In this document: piece by piece, positions 1-8,555 of the stretch
Layout: each line of letters begins with the position of its first letter
How positions within the stretch are numbered: position 1 is the stretch's first letter
Assembly: GCF_003939025.1 (NCBI RefSeq)
Contig: NZ_RQIH01000003.1
Location: 390,699 to 454,698 of the forward strand
Source of the DNA: Rhizobium sophoriradicis
GTDB lineage: Bacteria > Pseudomonadota > Alphaproteobacteria > Rhizobiales > Rhizobiaceae
Direction of reading: 5' to 3'
Length of the DNA: 64,000 bases
Position numbers and translations under genes: made by a program
Notes under the pieces: model-generated
Databases searched by the model: none
The model's input: only the letters and a program-made list of their open reading frames with translations
Told to the model about the DNA's origin: nothing

Positions 1-323
1 TCGTGCAGGGCATGCCCTATCTTCTCAAGGTGCTCGGCCTGATCGGGACGGCGGCGATGATCTGGGTCGGCGGCGGCATCATCGTGCACGGCGCCGAAAC
101 TTTCGGCCTCGCCTGGCCGAGCCATCTCCTCCACGATGCCGGGGAAGGTATCGCCCATGCGGTGCCGGCCGGCGGCGCCGTGCTTTCCTGGCTGGTTCAG
201 GCGGCCGGTTCAGGTCTCGTTGGCATCCTCATCGGGCTGGCGACAATCCCGGCCGTCGGCTACGTCGTTGCGCCGGCATGGCAGTGGTGCTCAACACGCC
301 TACGCCGGATCAGGACCGCATGA
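1..323 (+). CDS. C-terminal end of a DUF808 (YedI-like) inner-membrane protein, partial
   Basis: The frame is open from the left edge and stops with TGA at 321-323, so only the last ~107 residues are visible. The first in-frame GTG, at position 3, is unlikely to be the true start. The segment has two hydrophobic stretches: one around LLKVLGLIGTAAMIWVGGGI, and a second Gly/Ala/Val-rich stretch near the end followed by a basic tail. The motif AAMIWVGGGIIVHG, with His residues in the loop after it, matches the C-terminus of DUF808/YedI proteins as I know them. The function of that family is not established. The family call comes from memory of its C-terminal pattern. Confidence 0.6.
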   Translation, partial: VQGMPYLLKVLGLIGTAAMIWVGGGIIVHGAETFGLAWPSHLLHDAGEGIAHAVPAGGAVLSWLVQAAGSGLVGILIGLATIPAVGYVVAPAWQWCSTRLRRIRTA

Positions 324-331
324 GGGGCTAG

Positions 332-377
332 AACAGGATGATTTTAGGCTCGGTCGGCCTAAAATCTGAACCCTGTT
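332..377. repeat. Interspersed palindrome, copy 1 (GATTTTAGGC arms)
   Basis: The 10-base arms GATTTTAGGC and GCCTAAAATC enclose a 7-base loop, with flanks ACAGGAT and ACCCTGT. The same unit recurs in opposite orientation at 21222-21264. It begins 9 bases after the DUF808 stop codon, so it may act as a transcription terminator as well as being a dispersed repeat. Confidence 0.7.
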
Positions 378-386
378 TAAAGAGTT

Positions 387-435
387 AGAGCATGATGTCG
401 TCCGAAAACCGCCTCACCCTTTTCGGCATCATGCT
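387..435. repeat. Rhizobial AGCATGATG palindromic unit
   Basis: Arms beginning AGAGCATGATG and ending CATCATGCT flank CCGAAAA/TTTTCGG inner arms. I recognise this as an abundant intergenic repeat in Rhizobium genomes. The stretch 324-513 contains this unit, the preceding palindrome and no gene. Confidence 0.7.
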
Positions 436-513
436 ATAGCAGCGGCGCGGCGCCATCCTGACTGCCGGCCGAGACACGTTCACCGCGGGCCGACAAGTGT
501 GACGCCTCGCCCG

Positions 514-891
514 TCAACTAGCATCCCTTTCATCATAGGTACGCTGCGCCGCAAGGATCGCGTCCATGTTCTTCTCCGCCCAATGGGTGAGCGCCGAAAC
601 GGTCTCCGTCAGGGTGCGCCCGAGCGGCGTCAGCGCATATTCGACGGTTACCGGCACGGTCGGGAAGATGGTGCGTGTGATCAAGCCGTCGCGCTCCTGC
701 TTTCTCAGCGTTTGCGACAGAACCTTCTGCGATATGCCCTTGATCTCTCGGCGGATGTGGTTGAAGCGTAATGGCCCGCCCCGCAGCCGGTCGAGGATCA
801 AAAGCGCCCATTTGTCTGCCAGCCGGTCGAGTACCAGCCTCGTCGGACAACGATCCTCGTAAACATTATAGGCCTGCGCTGGCATGATCAT
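514..891 (-). CDS. HxlR-family transcriptional regulator
   Basis: This is a 125-residue single-domain winged-helix regulator. It has the family's N-terminal Cys (YEDRCPTRLVLDRLADKW), the helix-turn-helix region RFNHIRREIKGISQKVLSQT, and the wing segment RTIFPTVPVTVEYALTPLGR. HxlR proteins often sense electrophiles or redox change and control a neighbouring oxidoreductase. The gene is divergent from an NmrA-type reductase, which is the expected arrangement. The frame is open for 80 more codons upstream, but the family start fits ATG 891. An ATG at 885 has slightly better spacing from GGGAG. Two GTTTC/GAAAC dyads lie in the shared intergenic region. Confidence 0.9.
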   Translation of the reverse strand: MIMPAQAYNVYEDRCPTRLVLDRLADKWALLILDRLRGGPLRFNHIRREIKGISQKVLSQTLRKQERDGLITRTIFPTVPVTVEYALTPLGRTLTETVSALTHWAEKNMDAILAAQRTYDERDAS

Positions 892-908
892 CCGCTCCCG
901 GTTTGTCC

Positions 909-930
909 CTGGTTTCCTTGAGGAAACCAG
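909..930. promoter_or_regulatory. Operator-like perfect palindrome upstream of hxlR-type gene
   Basis: The arms CTGGTTTCCT and AGGAAACCAG surround TG. The palindrome lies 18 bases upstream of the HxlR-type start, where an autoregulatory site would be expected. Its half-site GTTTC is reused at 993-1007. Confidence 0.5.
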
Positions 931-992
931 GTGAGAAAAAAGTGCTCTCTTTTCCAATCCCATTTTCTCTGTATCTATCCCATGGAAAGATA

Positions 993-1007
993 GTTTCCAA
1001 TAGAAAC
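993..1007. promoter_or_regulatory. Operator-like dyad upstream of NmrA-type gene
   Basis: GTTTC and GAAAC are separated by 5 bases, 15 bases before the reductase start. The half-sites match those of the 909-930 palindrome, which suggests one regulator controls both divergent genes. The binding role is inferred. Confidence 0.45.
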
Positions 1008-1021
1008 CAATGGAGAATGAC

Positions 1022-1861
1022 ATGAGCGGCAAGATTCTGGTTATCGGCGCAACCGGCACCGTGGGGAGGCACGTGGTGGACGGGCTCCTGGCAAAGGGCG
1101 AGGCCGTCAAGGCCGCCTCCCGCGCCGGCAAGCCGGTGGCAGGCGCCGAGGGCGTCGTCTTCGACTACGCCAAGCCCGAAACCTTCGGGCCGGCCTTCGA
1201 TGGCGTCGATCGCGCCTATGTGCTGCTTGCCTCCGGCCATGCCGATGCCAAAGGCCTGCTGCTGCCGGTCATCGAGGCGGCCGCGGCCCGCAAGGTCAAG
1301 GTCGTGCTCCAGAGTGCGTTCGGCGTCGATGCCGACGATTCCATCCCCTATCGCCAGGTCGAAATTGCCCTGGAAAAGTCAGGCACGCCTTACGTCATCC
1401 TGCGTCCGAACTGGTTTTCCGACAACTTCCACACCTTCTGGAAACCCGGCATTGATCACGGCCAGATCGCCCTTCCCGCCGCCGAAGGCAAGTCGAGCTT
1501 CATCGATGCCCGCGATATCGCGGCAAGCGGCGTGGCGGCGCTCACCTCCTCGTCCTTCGACGGCAAGGCCTTCAATCTGACTGGACCGGAAGCGCTCTCT
1601 TATACGCAAGGCGCCGCCATCCTCTCCGAAGCGATTGGCAAGCCTGTCTCCTATAACGCCGTCTCCGACGAAACCTTCATCGACATGCTCACCGGCGCCG
1701 GTGTACCGGCCGATTACGCAAGCTTCCTCGCCTCGATCTTCTATCCCGTCCGCCAAGGCTGGACCGCCGTCGTGAACGGCGATGTTGAGACGCTGACCGG
1801 CAACGCCCCGCGTTCACTGCAGACTTATGCGGCCGATTACGCCGCCGCGTTGACGGCGTAA
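1022..1861 (+). CDS. NmrA/SDR-type NAD(P)-binding protein
   Basis: This is a 279-residue atypical short-chain dehydrogenase. The N-terminal nucleotide-binding motif is VIGATGTVGRHVVDGL (GxTGxxG). A QSAFGVD segment follows near residue 100, and a PYVILRPNWFSDNF region is typical of NmrA-like quinone oxidoreductases and azoreductase-like regulators. The ATG at 1022 is chosen because GGAGA lies 5 bases before it; an in-frame ATG at 1010 lacks a ribosome site. It is transcribed divergently from the HxlR regulator and is its likely target. The substrate is unknown; NAD(P)H-dependent reduction or redox sensing is inferred from the family. Confidence 0.85.
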   Translation: MSGKILVIGATGTVGRHVVDGLLAKGEAVKAASRAGKPVAGAEGVVFDYAKPETFGPAFDGVDRAYVLLASGHADAKGLLLPVIEAAAARKVKVVLQSAFGVDADDSIPYRQVEIALEKSGTPYVILRPNWFSDNFHTFWKPGIDHGQIALPAAEGKSSFIDARDIAASGVAALTSSSFDGKAFNLTGPEALSYTQGAAILSEAIGKPVSYNAVSDETFIDMLTGAGVPADYASFLASIFYPVRQGWTAVVNGDVETLTGNAPRSLQTYAADYAAALTA

Positions 1862-2029
1862 CCAGAACGACGCATGCAGACGGCGGTTCTCCGCCGTCTG
1901 CCCGCGAAGCCGGGGATAACCGATCCGATTACGGCAAGGAATTCGACGCGCCTTCTCTCCCACCCGCCCCACCTGGCAATACCACGCACGCCCTTTCTCC
2001 AGCCGTCTCAGGCGCGCCCTTCTCTCCAG

Positions 2030-2070
2030 CTTCATCCTGAGGCGCCCCGAAGGGGCCTCGAAGGGCGGGG
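2030..2070. repeat. Interspersed repeat RA, copy 1
   Basis: CTTCATCCTGAGG is followed by CGCCCCGAAGGGGCCTCGAAGG. This is the first of five related copies in the window; the others are at 10043, 28066, 29329 and 29550. It sits in the 244-base gap between two convergent genes. Confidence 0.75.
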
Positions 2071-2105
2071 CTGGCCACCCACATTGCTGGAGGAATCGGC
2101 GACAC

Positions 2106-2573
2106 CTACCGCAGCGGCAGCTCGCAGCTCCGCTTCAGCGTTTCCATCGGCACGTCTGTTTTGACGCTGAGCACGCTCGGGATGCGGGTCAGATGATCGG
2201 CTTGGAAGCGCCAGTAGCTGTGCAGGTCGGCGGTGACGATACGCAGCACGGCGTCGCATTCGCCCGTCGTCAGGTAGCATTCCATGACTTCAGGAAACCG
2301 CCGGACGGCTTCGGCAAACCGCAGCGTCACCTCGGCATCCTGGGTCTTGAACCAGACGCGGGCAAACACCGTCAGCCCCGCGCCGACCTTTGCGGGGTCG
2401 AGCACGGCGACATAACGATCGATGATGCCTGCCTCTTCGAGCAGCCGCACCCTGCGCAAGCAGGGCGAAGGCGACAGCCCCACCTCCCTCGCCAGCTCGA
2501 CATTCGAAATGCGCCCGTCGCGCTGGAGGACACGCAAGATATGCCGATCGATCGCATCCAGGGTGACGGACAT
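2106..2573 (-). CDS. Lrp/AsnC-family transcriptional regulator
   Basis: This 155-residue protein has the standard layout. An N-terminal AsnC-type HTH covers roughly residues 4-64 (LDAIDRHILRVLQRDGRISN and LAREVGLSPSPCLRRVRLLE). A C-terminal RAM ligand-binding domain contains ECYLTTGECDAVLRIV, and the tail is TDVPMETLKRS. Lrp-type proteins form octamers that respond to amino acids. The gene is divergent from an argG copy. A long dyad lies between them, so control of that gene in response to an amino acid is a reasonable inference. The start at 2573 gives the usual family length. Confidence 0.93.
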   Translation of the reverse strand: MSVTLDAIDRHILRVLQRDGRISNVELAREVGLSPSPCLRRVRLLEEAGIIDRYVAVLDPAKVGAGLTVFARVWFKTQDAEVTLRFAEAVRRFPEVMECYLTTGECDAVLRIVTADLHSYWRFQADHLTRIPSVLSVKTDVPMETLKRSCELPLR

Positions 2574-2586
2574 TTTATAGCTCCAT

Positions 2587-2618
2587 AAGATTCATTAGTG
2601 GCATATCATGCCAATCTT
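2587..2618. promoter_or_regulatory. Dyad between lrp-type gene and argG copy
   Basis: TGGCAT-ATC-ATGCCA at 2599-2613 is flanked by outer arms AAGATT and ATCTT, giving an extended symmetrical element in the 125-base divergent region. Lrp/AsnC operators are imperfect palindromes of this size. The assignment is positional. Confidence 0.45.
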
Positions 2619-2698
2619 TTACAATTTCAGGGATGCTTCGCAATCTCATTGCGTGAGCTTTGGCCTATCGTTCCACGTATCGATGTGGAGAAGAGCTA

Positions 2699-3921
2699 AT
2701 GGCAAGAAAGATAGGAAAGATCGTGCTCGCTTATTCCGGCGGGCTGGATACCTCGATTATCCTCAAATGGCTGCAGGAGACCTATGGGTGCGAGGTCGTC
2801 ACCTTCACCGCCGATCTCGGCCAGCGCGAGGAACTCGAAACTGCCCGCGCCAAGGCGAAGATGCTGGGTGTTCGAGACATTCGCATCGTCGATCTCAGAG
2901 AGGAATTCGTCGGCGATTTCGTCTTTCCCATGCTGCGGGCCAACACGGTCTATGAGGGCCAGTACCTGCTTGGCAGTTCCATCGCCCGTCCGCTGATCGC
3001 CGAACACCTCGTCGCCATCGCCCGGGAGGTCGGAGCCGATGCCGTCGCCCACGGCTCGACCGGCAAAGGCAATGACCAGGTCCGGTTCGAACTCGCCGTC
3101 AATGCGCTCGACCCGTCACTCGAGGTCATCGCCCCCTGGCGCCAATGGGATATCCGCTCGCGCGCCCAGTTGCTGGAATATGCCGCAAGGCATCAAATCC
3201 CCGTGCCGAGGGACAAGCGTGGCGAGGCCCCCTTCTCGATCGACGCCAACCTGCTGCACAGCTCGACCGAGGGTAAGGTCCTTGAAGACCCGGCGGAGAT
3301 CGCACCCGATTACATCTATCGGCGCACGGTCGATCCCATCGACGCTCCGGACCAGCCCGAAATTGTCGCGATCGGCTTCGAGAACGGCGACCCTGTCTCC
3401 CTGAACGGCAGGCCGATGACGCCGGCCGCTTTGCTCACCGATCTCAACGAGTGCGGCGGGGACACGGCGTCGGGCGGCTCGATCTGGTTGAAAACCGCTT
3501 CATCGGCATGAAGTCGAGGGGTGTCTACGAAACACCGGGAGGCACGATCCTGCTTGCCGCCCATCGCGGCATCGAATCGATCACCCTCGATCGCGCCGCC
3601 GCGCATCTGAAGGATGAGCTCATGCCCCGCTACGCCGAACTGATCTACAACGGTTTCTGGTTTTCTCCTGAACGCGACATGCTGCAAGCCCTGATCGACC
3701 GCAGCCAGGCCTTAGTTAGCGGCGAAGTCACGCTCCGGCTCTACAAGGGAAACGCCTCGGTCATATCCCGAGCCTCCCCTTCCTCGCTCTATTCCGCCGA
3801 TCTCGTCACTTTCGAGGAAGGGCGGGTCGCCTATGACCACCACGACGCCGAAGGCTTCATCAGGCTCAACGGATTGCGCCTCAGAAACTGGGCCGCCCGT
3901 AACGGAAGACACCGCTCCTAA
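2699..3921 (+). pseudogene. argG: Argininosuccinate synthase, interrupted by a one-base deletion
   Basis: Both halves are clear ArgG. The first has the N-type ATP-binding loop [10 protein letters not shown], the segment [15 protein letters not shown] and the citrulline/aspartate region. It runs into [12 protein letters not shown], where the family reads LNE-x-G-(R)[12 protein letters not shown]. The missing continuation [20 protein letters not shown] starts in the +1 frame near 3455 and runs to the normal C-terminus at 3921. Restoring one base near 3452-3462 gives 408 codons including stop, the normal ArgG length. The start ATG at 2699 has GGAG upstream. ArgG joins citrulline and aspartate in arginine synthesis, and rhizobia can carry a second argG. 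Either this copy is inactive or the base is a sequencing error. Everything else is well conserved, so any loss is recent. Confidence 0.9.
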
Positions 3922-4126
3922 CCTCGCAGCGGCAAGCCTGATCGACCGCTTCCTGCCGCCGTTCAACCCGATTGGTAGCCGCTGCAGAATTTCAAACGAT
4001 ATTAAACATCAGGCACCCAGAATTAATCGATTTTAATTTTATGATTAAAATTTTCTTGTTGCGGCGCAAAAGAAACTGAGCATTAGCTTTTCTACAGATG
4101 CTCAGTTTGTCGTTTGGAGGACTTGC

Positions 4127-4300
4127 ATGACTGTGACATTTCCGCTGACCGAGAAGCGCGACGCAGAAGCGTTGCTCCAGCATTTGACGCTGCACAAGCT
4201 CACCTATCCCGGAAACTGCGTCGTGTCGCTCAAGGCGCACGTCGCCCAGGTTTCATCCTCGCACACAACCGCCCTCGGTACGGCCCGTACCGCCTGGTAG
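4127..4300 (+). CDS. Possible 57-residue hypothetical protein
   Basis: ATG at 4127 follows a good ribosome site (TTTGGAGG, 6 bases away). The short frame begins MTVTFPLTEKRDAEALLQHL and ends at TAG 4300. I recognise no domain. It follows an AT-rich stretch (3990-4110) containing the imperfect inverted repeat ATTTTAAT/ATTAAAAT. The frame may be a genuine small gene or the 5' remnant of a decayed one. Support is the ribosome site alone. Confidence 0.35.
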   Translation: MTVTFPLTEKRDAEALLQHLTLHKLTYPGNCVVSLKAHVAQVSSSHTTALGTARTAW

Positions 4301-4613
4301 TAATTTTCAGAGGGCTCTTTGCCGCTGACGTTCCTACCCCATCTGCTTGCCGGAGACCAAGTGAGGGTGACAGAGTATCGGCGCGCTGCCTTCACCTACC
4401 GGTTAGCGCCGATACCACATCGAAAAGGCATTCGACGCGGCGGAGCGAGTGCGCCGGCATATTTGCATTCAGAGGCCACCCAGCAGCAATTGCCGGTTGC
4501 CGGTCACAGAAATGCGATTATTGCAATATTTACGGAGTTCCCACGCCCCGCAGTGCCGCCGGAGCGGAAATCGGATTCCAGCTCGGCGGCGGCAAATCGG
4601 ATGCCTGACCCAT
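4301..4613. other. Gene-poor stretch with a 10-base inverted repeat
   Basis: No convincing gene is present. GTATCGGCGC (4375-4384) and GCGCCGATAC (4406-4415) form perfect 10-base arms around a 21-base loop. Frames through here lack family resemblance and ribosome sites. It may be decayed coding DNA linked to the preceding small frame. Confidence 0.4.
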
Positions 4614-5387
4614 ATGACCTATCTGAAACCTGGCATGCTCGCTCTGGCCTTGATGCTGGCAGCCCTATTGCCCCTGCACCACGCGCAAGCCGAGCAATGC
4701 GGACAGGAGACTTTCGATGAGGCGAAATACGTCGTCTGCACATTGGAAGTGGGGAAGGTCGACCTGCGTCTGTTCTGGAAGGGCGCCGACGGCGAGCCTT
4801 ATCGCGCTTTTTCAAGCCTTGCCGAAGCCGTTCGCGCCGAAGGGCGAAAGCTGACTTTCGCCGTCAATGCCGGCATGTACCGGGCCGACTTTTCGCCGTT
4901 GGGACTGTATGTCGAGAACGGCAGGGAACTGAAACCCGCCAATATGGCGGCTGCCGAACGCGCCGCCGGCCAGGTGCCGAATTTCTACAAGAAGCCGAAC
5001 GGCGTGTTCTTTCTGGGCGAAGCCGGCGCCGGTATCCTACCGACCGACGCGTTCCTCAAACTCGCCCCCAAGGCGCGCTTCGCCACCCAGTCCGGCCCGA
5101 TGCTTGTCATCGCCAACAGGCTCAATCCAATCTTCATCATCGGTTCGACGGACCGCACCCGGCGAAGCGGTGTCGGTGTCTGCGAGAACGGGACCGTTCG
5201 CTTCGCGATCAGCGAAGACGGTGTCAATTTTCACGATTTCGCGCGGCTCTTCCGCGATCGTCTGCAATGTCCGGACGCCTTGTTTCTCGATGGCGGACGC
5301 GGCGTCGGCCTTTACAGTCCGGCGATGGGACGTAACGACTGGTCGTGGCACGGCGGCTATGGCCCGATCTTCGGGCTGGTGGAATAG
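4614..5387 (+). CDS. Secreted phosphodiester glycosidase-family (NAGPA/DUF2233) protein
   Basis: The protein is 257 residues with an N-terminal signal-like segment (LALALMLAALLPLHHAQA, ending near residue 26). The mature part has the family hallmarks FAVNAGMY, LGLYVENG, KKPNGVFFL, ATQSGPML, RRSGVGVCENG and LFLDGG. The family is named after the enzyme that uncovers mannose 6-phosphate; bacterial members are thought to hydrolyse phosphodiester glycosides in the envelope. A start at 4614 gives a complete signal peptide; the ATG at 4635 would shorten the n-region. No strong ribosome site is seen. The longer upstream frame is not supported. Confidence 0.8.
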   Translation: MTYLKPGMLALALMLAALLPLHHAQAEQCGQETFDEAKYVVCTLEVGKVDLRLFWKGADGEPYRAFSSLAEAVRAEGRKLTFAVNAGMYRADFSPLGLYVENGRELKPANMAAAERAAGQVPNFYKKPNGVFFLGEAGAGILPTDAFLKLAPKARFATQSGPMLVIANRLNPIFIIGSTDRTRRSGVGVCENGTVRFAISEDGVNFHDFARLFRDRLQCPDALFLDGGRGVGLYSPAMGRNDWSWHGGYGPIFGLVE

Positions 5388-5518
5388 CCCGCGGGTAAAT
5401 TGCATCGAGACTCGCAATCGTCATCCGGGCCTTTGCATTCGGCCGAACATCGATATCGATCACGACGGCGGAAAGCGGACGCAGATATGACAGCGATTTC
5501 CATCACCGCCGTGCGCGA

Positions 5519-7399
5519 TCAGATCGCCGGCGAGGCCGGCAACGGATCGTCGATGTCTTCAGGAATGAAACCGCCGGTCTGGCGTTTCCACAGGCGGGCA
5601 AACAGGCCGTCGCGTTCGACCAGTTCGTCCGGCCTGCCCTCTTCCACGATCCGCCCGTGATCGAGCACGACGATCCGGTCCATCCTGGCGATCGTTGAAA
5701 GCCTATGCGCGATGGCGATGACCGTCTTGCCCTCCATGACGAGGTTGAGCCTTTCTTGGATTGCGGCTTCGGATTCGCTGTCCAGCGCCGAGGTCGCTTC
5801 GTCGAGCACCAGGATCGGCGCGTCCTTCAGCAGCACGCGGGCGATGGCGACGCGCTGCCGCTGGCCGCCAGACAGTTTGATGCCGCGGTCACCGACGAAG
5901 GCGTCATAGCCCTTGCGGCCCTCGCTGTCGGCAAGATCGGTGATGAAGGCATCGGCGCTCGCCATCTTCGTCACCCTTTCTATCTCTTCCTGCGTCGCCT
6001 CCGGCCGGCCGTAGCGGATATTGTCGCCGACCGAACGGTGCAGCAGCGCGACGTCCTGGGCGATGACGCCGATGGCGCGGCGAAGGCTTGACTGCGTGAC
6101 CGCGCGGATGTCCTGTCCGTCGATCAGGATCGCGCCCGCCTTGATATCGTAGAAGCGCAGGAGCAGATTTGCGAGCGTGGTCTTGCCGGCCCCGGAGAGG
6201 CCGACCAGCCCTACTTTCTCCCCCGGCCGCACCGTCAGCGACAGATCGTCGATCACTGGTTTGCCCGACTTATAGGCGAAGCGGACATTCTCAAACCGGA
6301 TCTCGCCCCGCTGCACGGCAAGTTCGCCCGCATCTGGCCGGTCGCTGATCGTCGGCGGCGTGGTCATGACGGGCATGGCGTCCTTGATCGTGCCGATCGC
6401 CTGGAATATCTGCTGGCCCATCTGCAGGAAGACGAAGATCTGCGACGACAGCCGGTTGAGGATGTAGACCGCGCCGACGAACTCGCCGACCGTGAGGAAG
6501 CCTTTGACGAGGCCGGAAAATCCGATCGACAGCATGGCCAGCCACAGCAGCGTGTTGAGAACCACGACGGTCACTTCCGACGAGCGATAGATGCGCTGCT
6601 CGCTGTGCTGCGTCTGCACGGCCTTCTGAATGATGCGGCGGATTGCGCCTGCCTCACTGTCTTCGGCCGCAAACTGCTTGATCATCTGCATGTTGGTATA
6701 GAGATCGGTGATGGCCCCGGCCACCATGCTGCGCTGCTTGGCGGTGCGGCGCGAACGCTCGACGAAAACAGGCACGATCCTGGCGGTGAATGCGACGTTG
6801 AGCGCGATCCATAGGACGACCGGCAGGGCAAGCTGCCAGGCCAGAGCGCTCAACAGAATCACGGAGCCGACCAGTTGCATCAGGAAGCGCGGGATGGTCT
6901 GGAAGCCGGCAAGAATCTGCTGCTGGACGGCGGACGATACCTGCTGCAGCCGCGAGGAAACCTGCCCGGCATAGAGATCATGGAAGAAGGCAAGGTCCTG
7001 CCGCTCCACCGCCTTGTGGCCTTGCCACTGAATGGCAGCGGGCATGGCGATGCCCAATGTGTGCGAACTCAGCGTGTTGAGCGTGAACGAAACGATCGGC
7101 ATCACGGGAAAGATCAGAAAGCCGAGGACAGCAAGCAGCAGCCATTCCTTCTCCAGGAAGGCGGCAGCACCTTGTTGCGTCACGCCATCGACAATGACCG
7201 AAAGCCCCCAGACGATCGTCAGGTTGATCACCTCGAACACCATGGAGCAAAGCGCAAGTGTGATCAGCACGCCGCGAAACATCGAAATGAAGTGCAGAAG
7301 GACGGCCACGGGCCCCTTGGACGGCAGCGGTCGATAGGCAATATCGAGCGGCCTGATCCAGGTTTCGAAAGGACGATAGATCGCATCTGAGATCGACAT
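5519..7399 (-). CDS. ABC exporter with fused membrane and ATPase domains
   Basis: The 626-residue half-transporter has a type-I exporter membrane domain over roughly residues 40-330 with six predicted helices, followed by an ATP-binding domain. That domain has Walker A GLSGAGKTTLANLL, signature LSGGQRQRVAIAR, Walker B ILVLDEATSALD and the H-loop AIAHRLSTI. It would function as a dimer in the inner membrane. The layout resembles lipid, peptide or drug exporters (MsbA/MdlB-like), but the substrate cannot be read from sequence. The ATG at 7399 gives MSISDAIYRPFE; a start at 7438 would add 13 residues with no clear support. It is monocistronic. Confidence 0.9.
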   Translation of the reverse strand: MSISDAIYRPFETWIRPLDIAYRPLPSKGPVAVLLHFISMFRGVLITLALCSMVFEVINLTIVWGLSVIVDGVTQQGAAAFLEKEWLLLAVLGFLIFPVMPIVSFTLNTLSSHTLGIAMPAAIQWQGHKAVERQDLAFFHDLYAGQVSSRLQQVSSAVQQQILAGFQTIPRFLMQLVGSVILLSALAWQLALPVVLWIALNVAFTARIVPVFVERSRRTAKQRSMVAGAITDLYTNMQMIKQFAAEDSEAGAIRRIIQKAVQTQHSEQRIYRSSEVTVVVLNTLLWLAMLSIGFSGLVKGFLTVGEFVGAVYILNRLSSQIFVFLQMGQQIFQAIGTIKDAMPVMTTPPTISDRPDAGELAVQRGEIRFENVRFAYKSGKPVIDDLSLTVRPGEKVGLVGLSGAGKTTLANLLLRFYDIKAGAILIDGQDIRAVTQSSLRRAIGVIAQDVALLHRSVGDNIRYGRPEATQEEIERVTKMASADAFITDLADSEGRKGYDAFVGDRGIKLSGGQRQRVAIARVLLKDAPILVLDEATSALDSESEAAIQERLNLVMEGKTVIAIAHRLSTIARMDRIVVLDHGRIVEEGRPDELVERDGLFARLWKRQTGGFIPEDIDDPLPASPAI

Positions 7400-7622
7400 T
7401 GGCCACCCGGAGCAAATGGGGAAGAGACGTGGACTCAACTACGCCAGGTCGGATGGGATCATCTTCCGGCCTCAACCTCAATTAGAAATTTCAAGATGAT
7501 CGAATGGACGTTATCGCGATGGCTCGGGCCCGGGAAGCAACGTCGCAATGTCCAATTGCCGTCACTATCCGATTGAGGCAGGATGCGGCGTGTGAAGAGG
7601 CGTAGAGGTTGAACGCACGCGC

Positions 7623-8024
7623 ATGCTGACGGGCTCATGTCATTGCGGCAAGACGAGTTGGACGCTCGAGGGCGATCCCGGCTCGATTACCGCCTGCAAC
7701 TGCACCCTCTGCCGACGCTACGGCGTTCTGTGGGCCTATGACTATGAGGGTGAGCGTATCGCTCTAACCGGGCAGACCGCTTCCTATACCCGCGCCGGCA
7801 GGGAGAACTCATCTCTCGAAATTCTGTTCTGCCCCTCCTGCGCCTGCGTCTTGAGCTGGCGCGGCCTGCGGCTTCAAAAGGATGGCCGCCGCCGCATGGC
7901 CGTCAACATTCGGCTTGCGCCCCCGGATCTCGTCGCCGACCTGCCCATCGATCACTTCGATGGGCTTGAGACATTCGAAGACCTTCCCTCCCAGGGACGC
8001 TGCGTGCGCGATCTCTGGTTCTGA
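7623..8024 (+). CDS. GFA/DUF636-family zinc protein
   Basis: This is a 133-residue protein of the glutathione-dependent formaldehyde-activating (GFA) fold. The zinc-binding cysteines are CHCG near the N-terminus, CNCTLCRRYG around residue 25, and FCPSCAC around residue 70. GFA was first described as speeding S-hydroxymethylglutathione formation, but most family members have no proven activity. It has no operon partner. The ribosome site (GAGG, 14 bases upstream) is poor, yet the first Cys cluster needs this start. Confidence 0.85.
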   Translation: MLTGSCHCGKTSWTLEGDPGSITACNCTLCRRYGVLWAYDYEGERIALTGQTASYTRAGRENSSLEILFCPSCACVLSWRGLRLQKDGRRRMAVNIRLAPPDLVADLPIDHFDGLETFEDLPSQGRCVRDLWF

Positions 8025-8081
8025 AAAACCCCGCCATGCACGTGCCTCGGCCGGGGCGCCGATCGTCCGCGCCGGGCCGGC

Positions 8082-8555
8082 TCAGCCGCGCCGGGCGGCC
8101 TCGATCGCGGCAACGTCGATCTTCCGCATGGTCATCATCGCATCAAAGGCGCGCTTTGCCTCGTCGCCACCTGCGGCCAGCGCCTCGGTCAACACCCGCG
8201 GCGTAATCTGCCAGGACACGCCCCATTTATCTTTACACCAGCCGCATTCGCTTTCCTGGCCGCCATTGCCGACAATGGCGTTCCAATAGCGGTCGGTCTC
8301 CTGCTGATCCTCGGTTGCGATCTGAAATGAGAAAGCTTCGCTGTGTTTGAACGTAGGACCGCCGTTCAGACCAATGCAAGGAATACCCGCAACAGTGAAT
8401 TCGACAACCAACACGTCTCCCTGCTTGCCCTCGGGATAATCTCCCGGCGCACGAATGACGGCACCGACGGCGCTGTCCGGAAAAGTCGCGGCATAAAAGC
8501 GGGCGGCAGCCTCAGCCTCTTTGTCGTACCATACGCAAATCGTATTCTTCGCCAT
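8082..8555 (-). CDS. VOC-fold (PhnB-like) protein
   Basis: This 157-residue single-domain vicinal-oxygen-chelate protein of the PhnB/YjdN type is often named 3-demethylubiquinone-9 methyltransferase-like in databases without evidence for that reaction. Markers are the opening CVWYDKEAEAAARFYAATF, GIPCIGLNGGPTFKHSEAFS and CGWCKDKWGVSWQITPR. The start ATG 8555 is preceded by AAAGGGG. The frame is open 60 codons further upstream, but that extension lacks family similarity. The function is unknown. Confidence 0.88.
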   Translation of the reverse strand: MAKNTICVWYDKEAEAAARFYAATFPDSAVGAVIRAPGDYPEGKQGDVLVVEFTVAGIPCIGLNGGPTFKHSEAFSFQIATEDQQETDRYWNAIVGNGGQESECGWCKDKWGVSWQITPRVLTEALAAGGDEAKRAFDAMMTMRKIDVAAIEAARRG

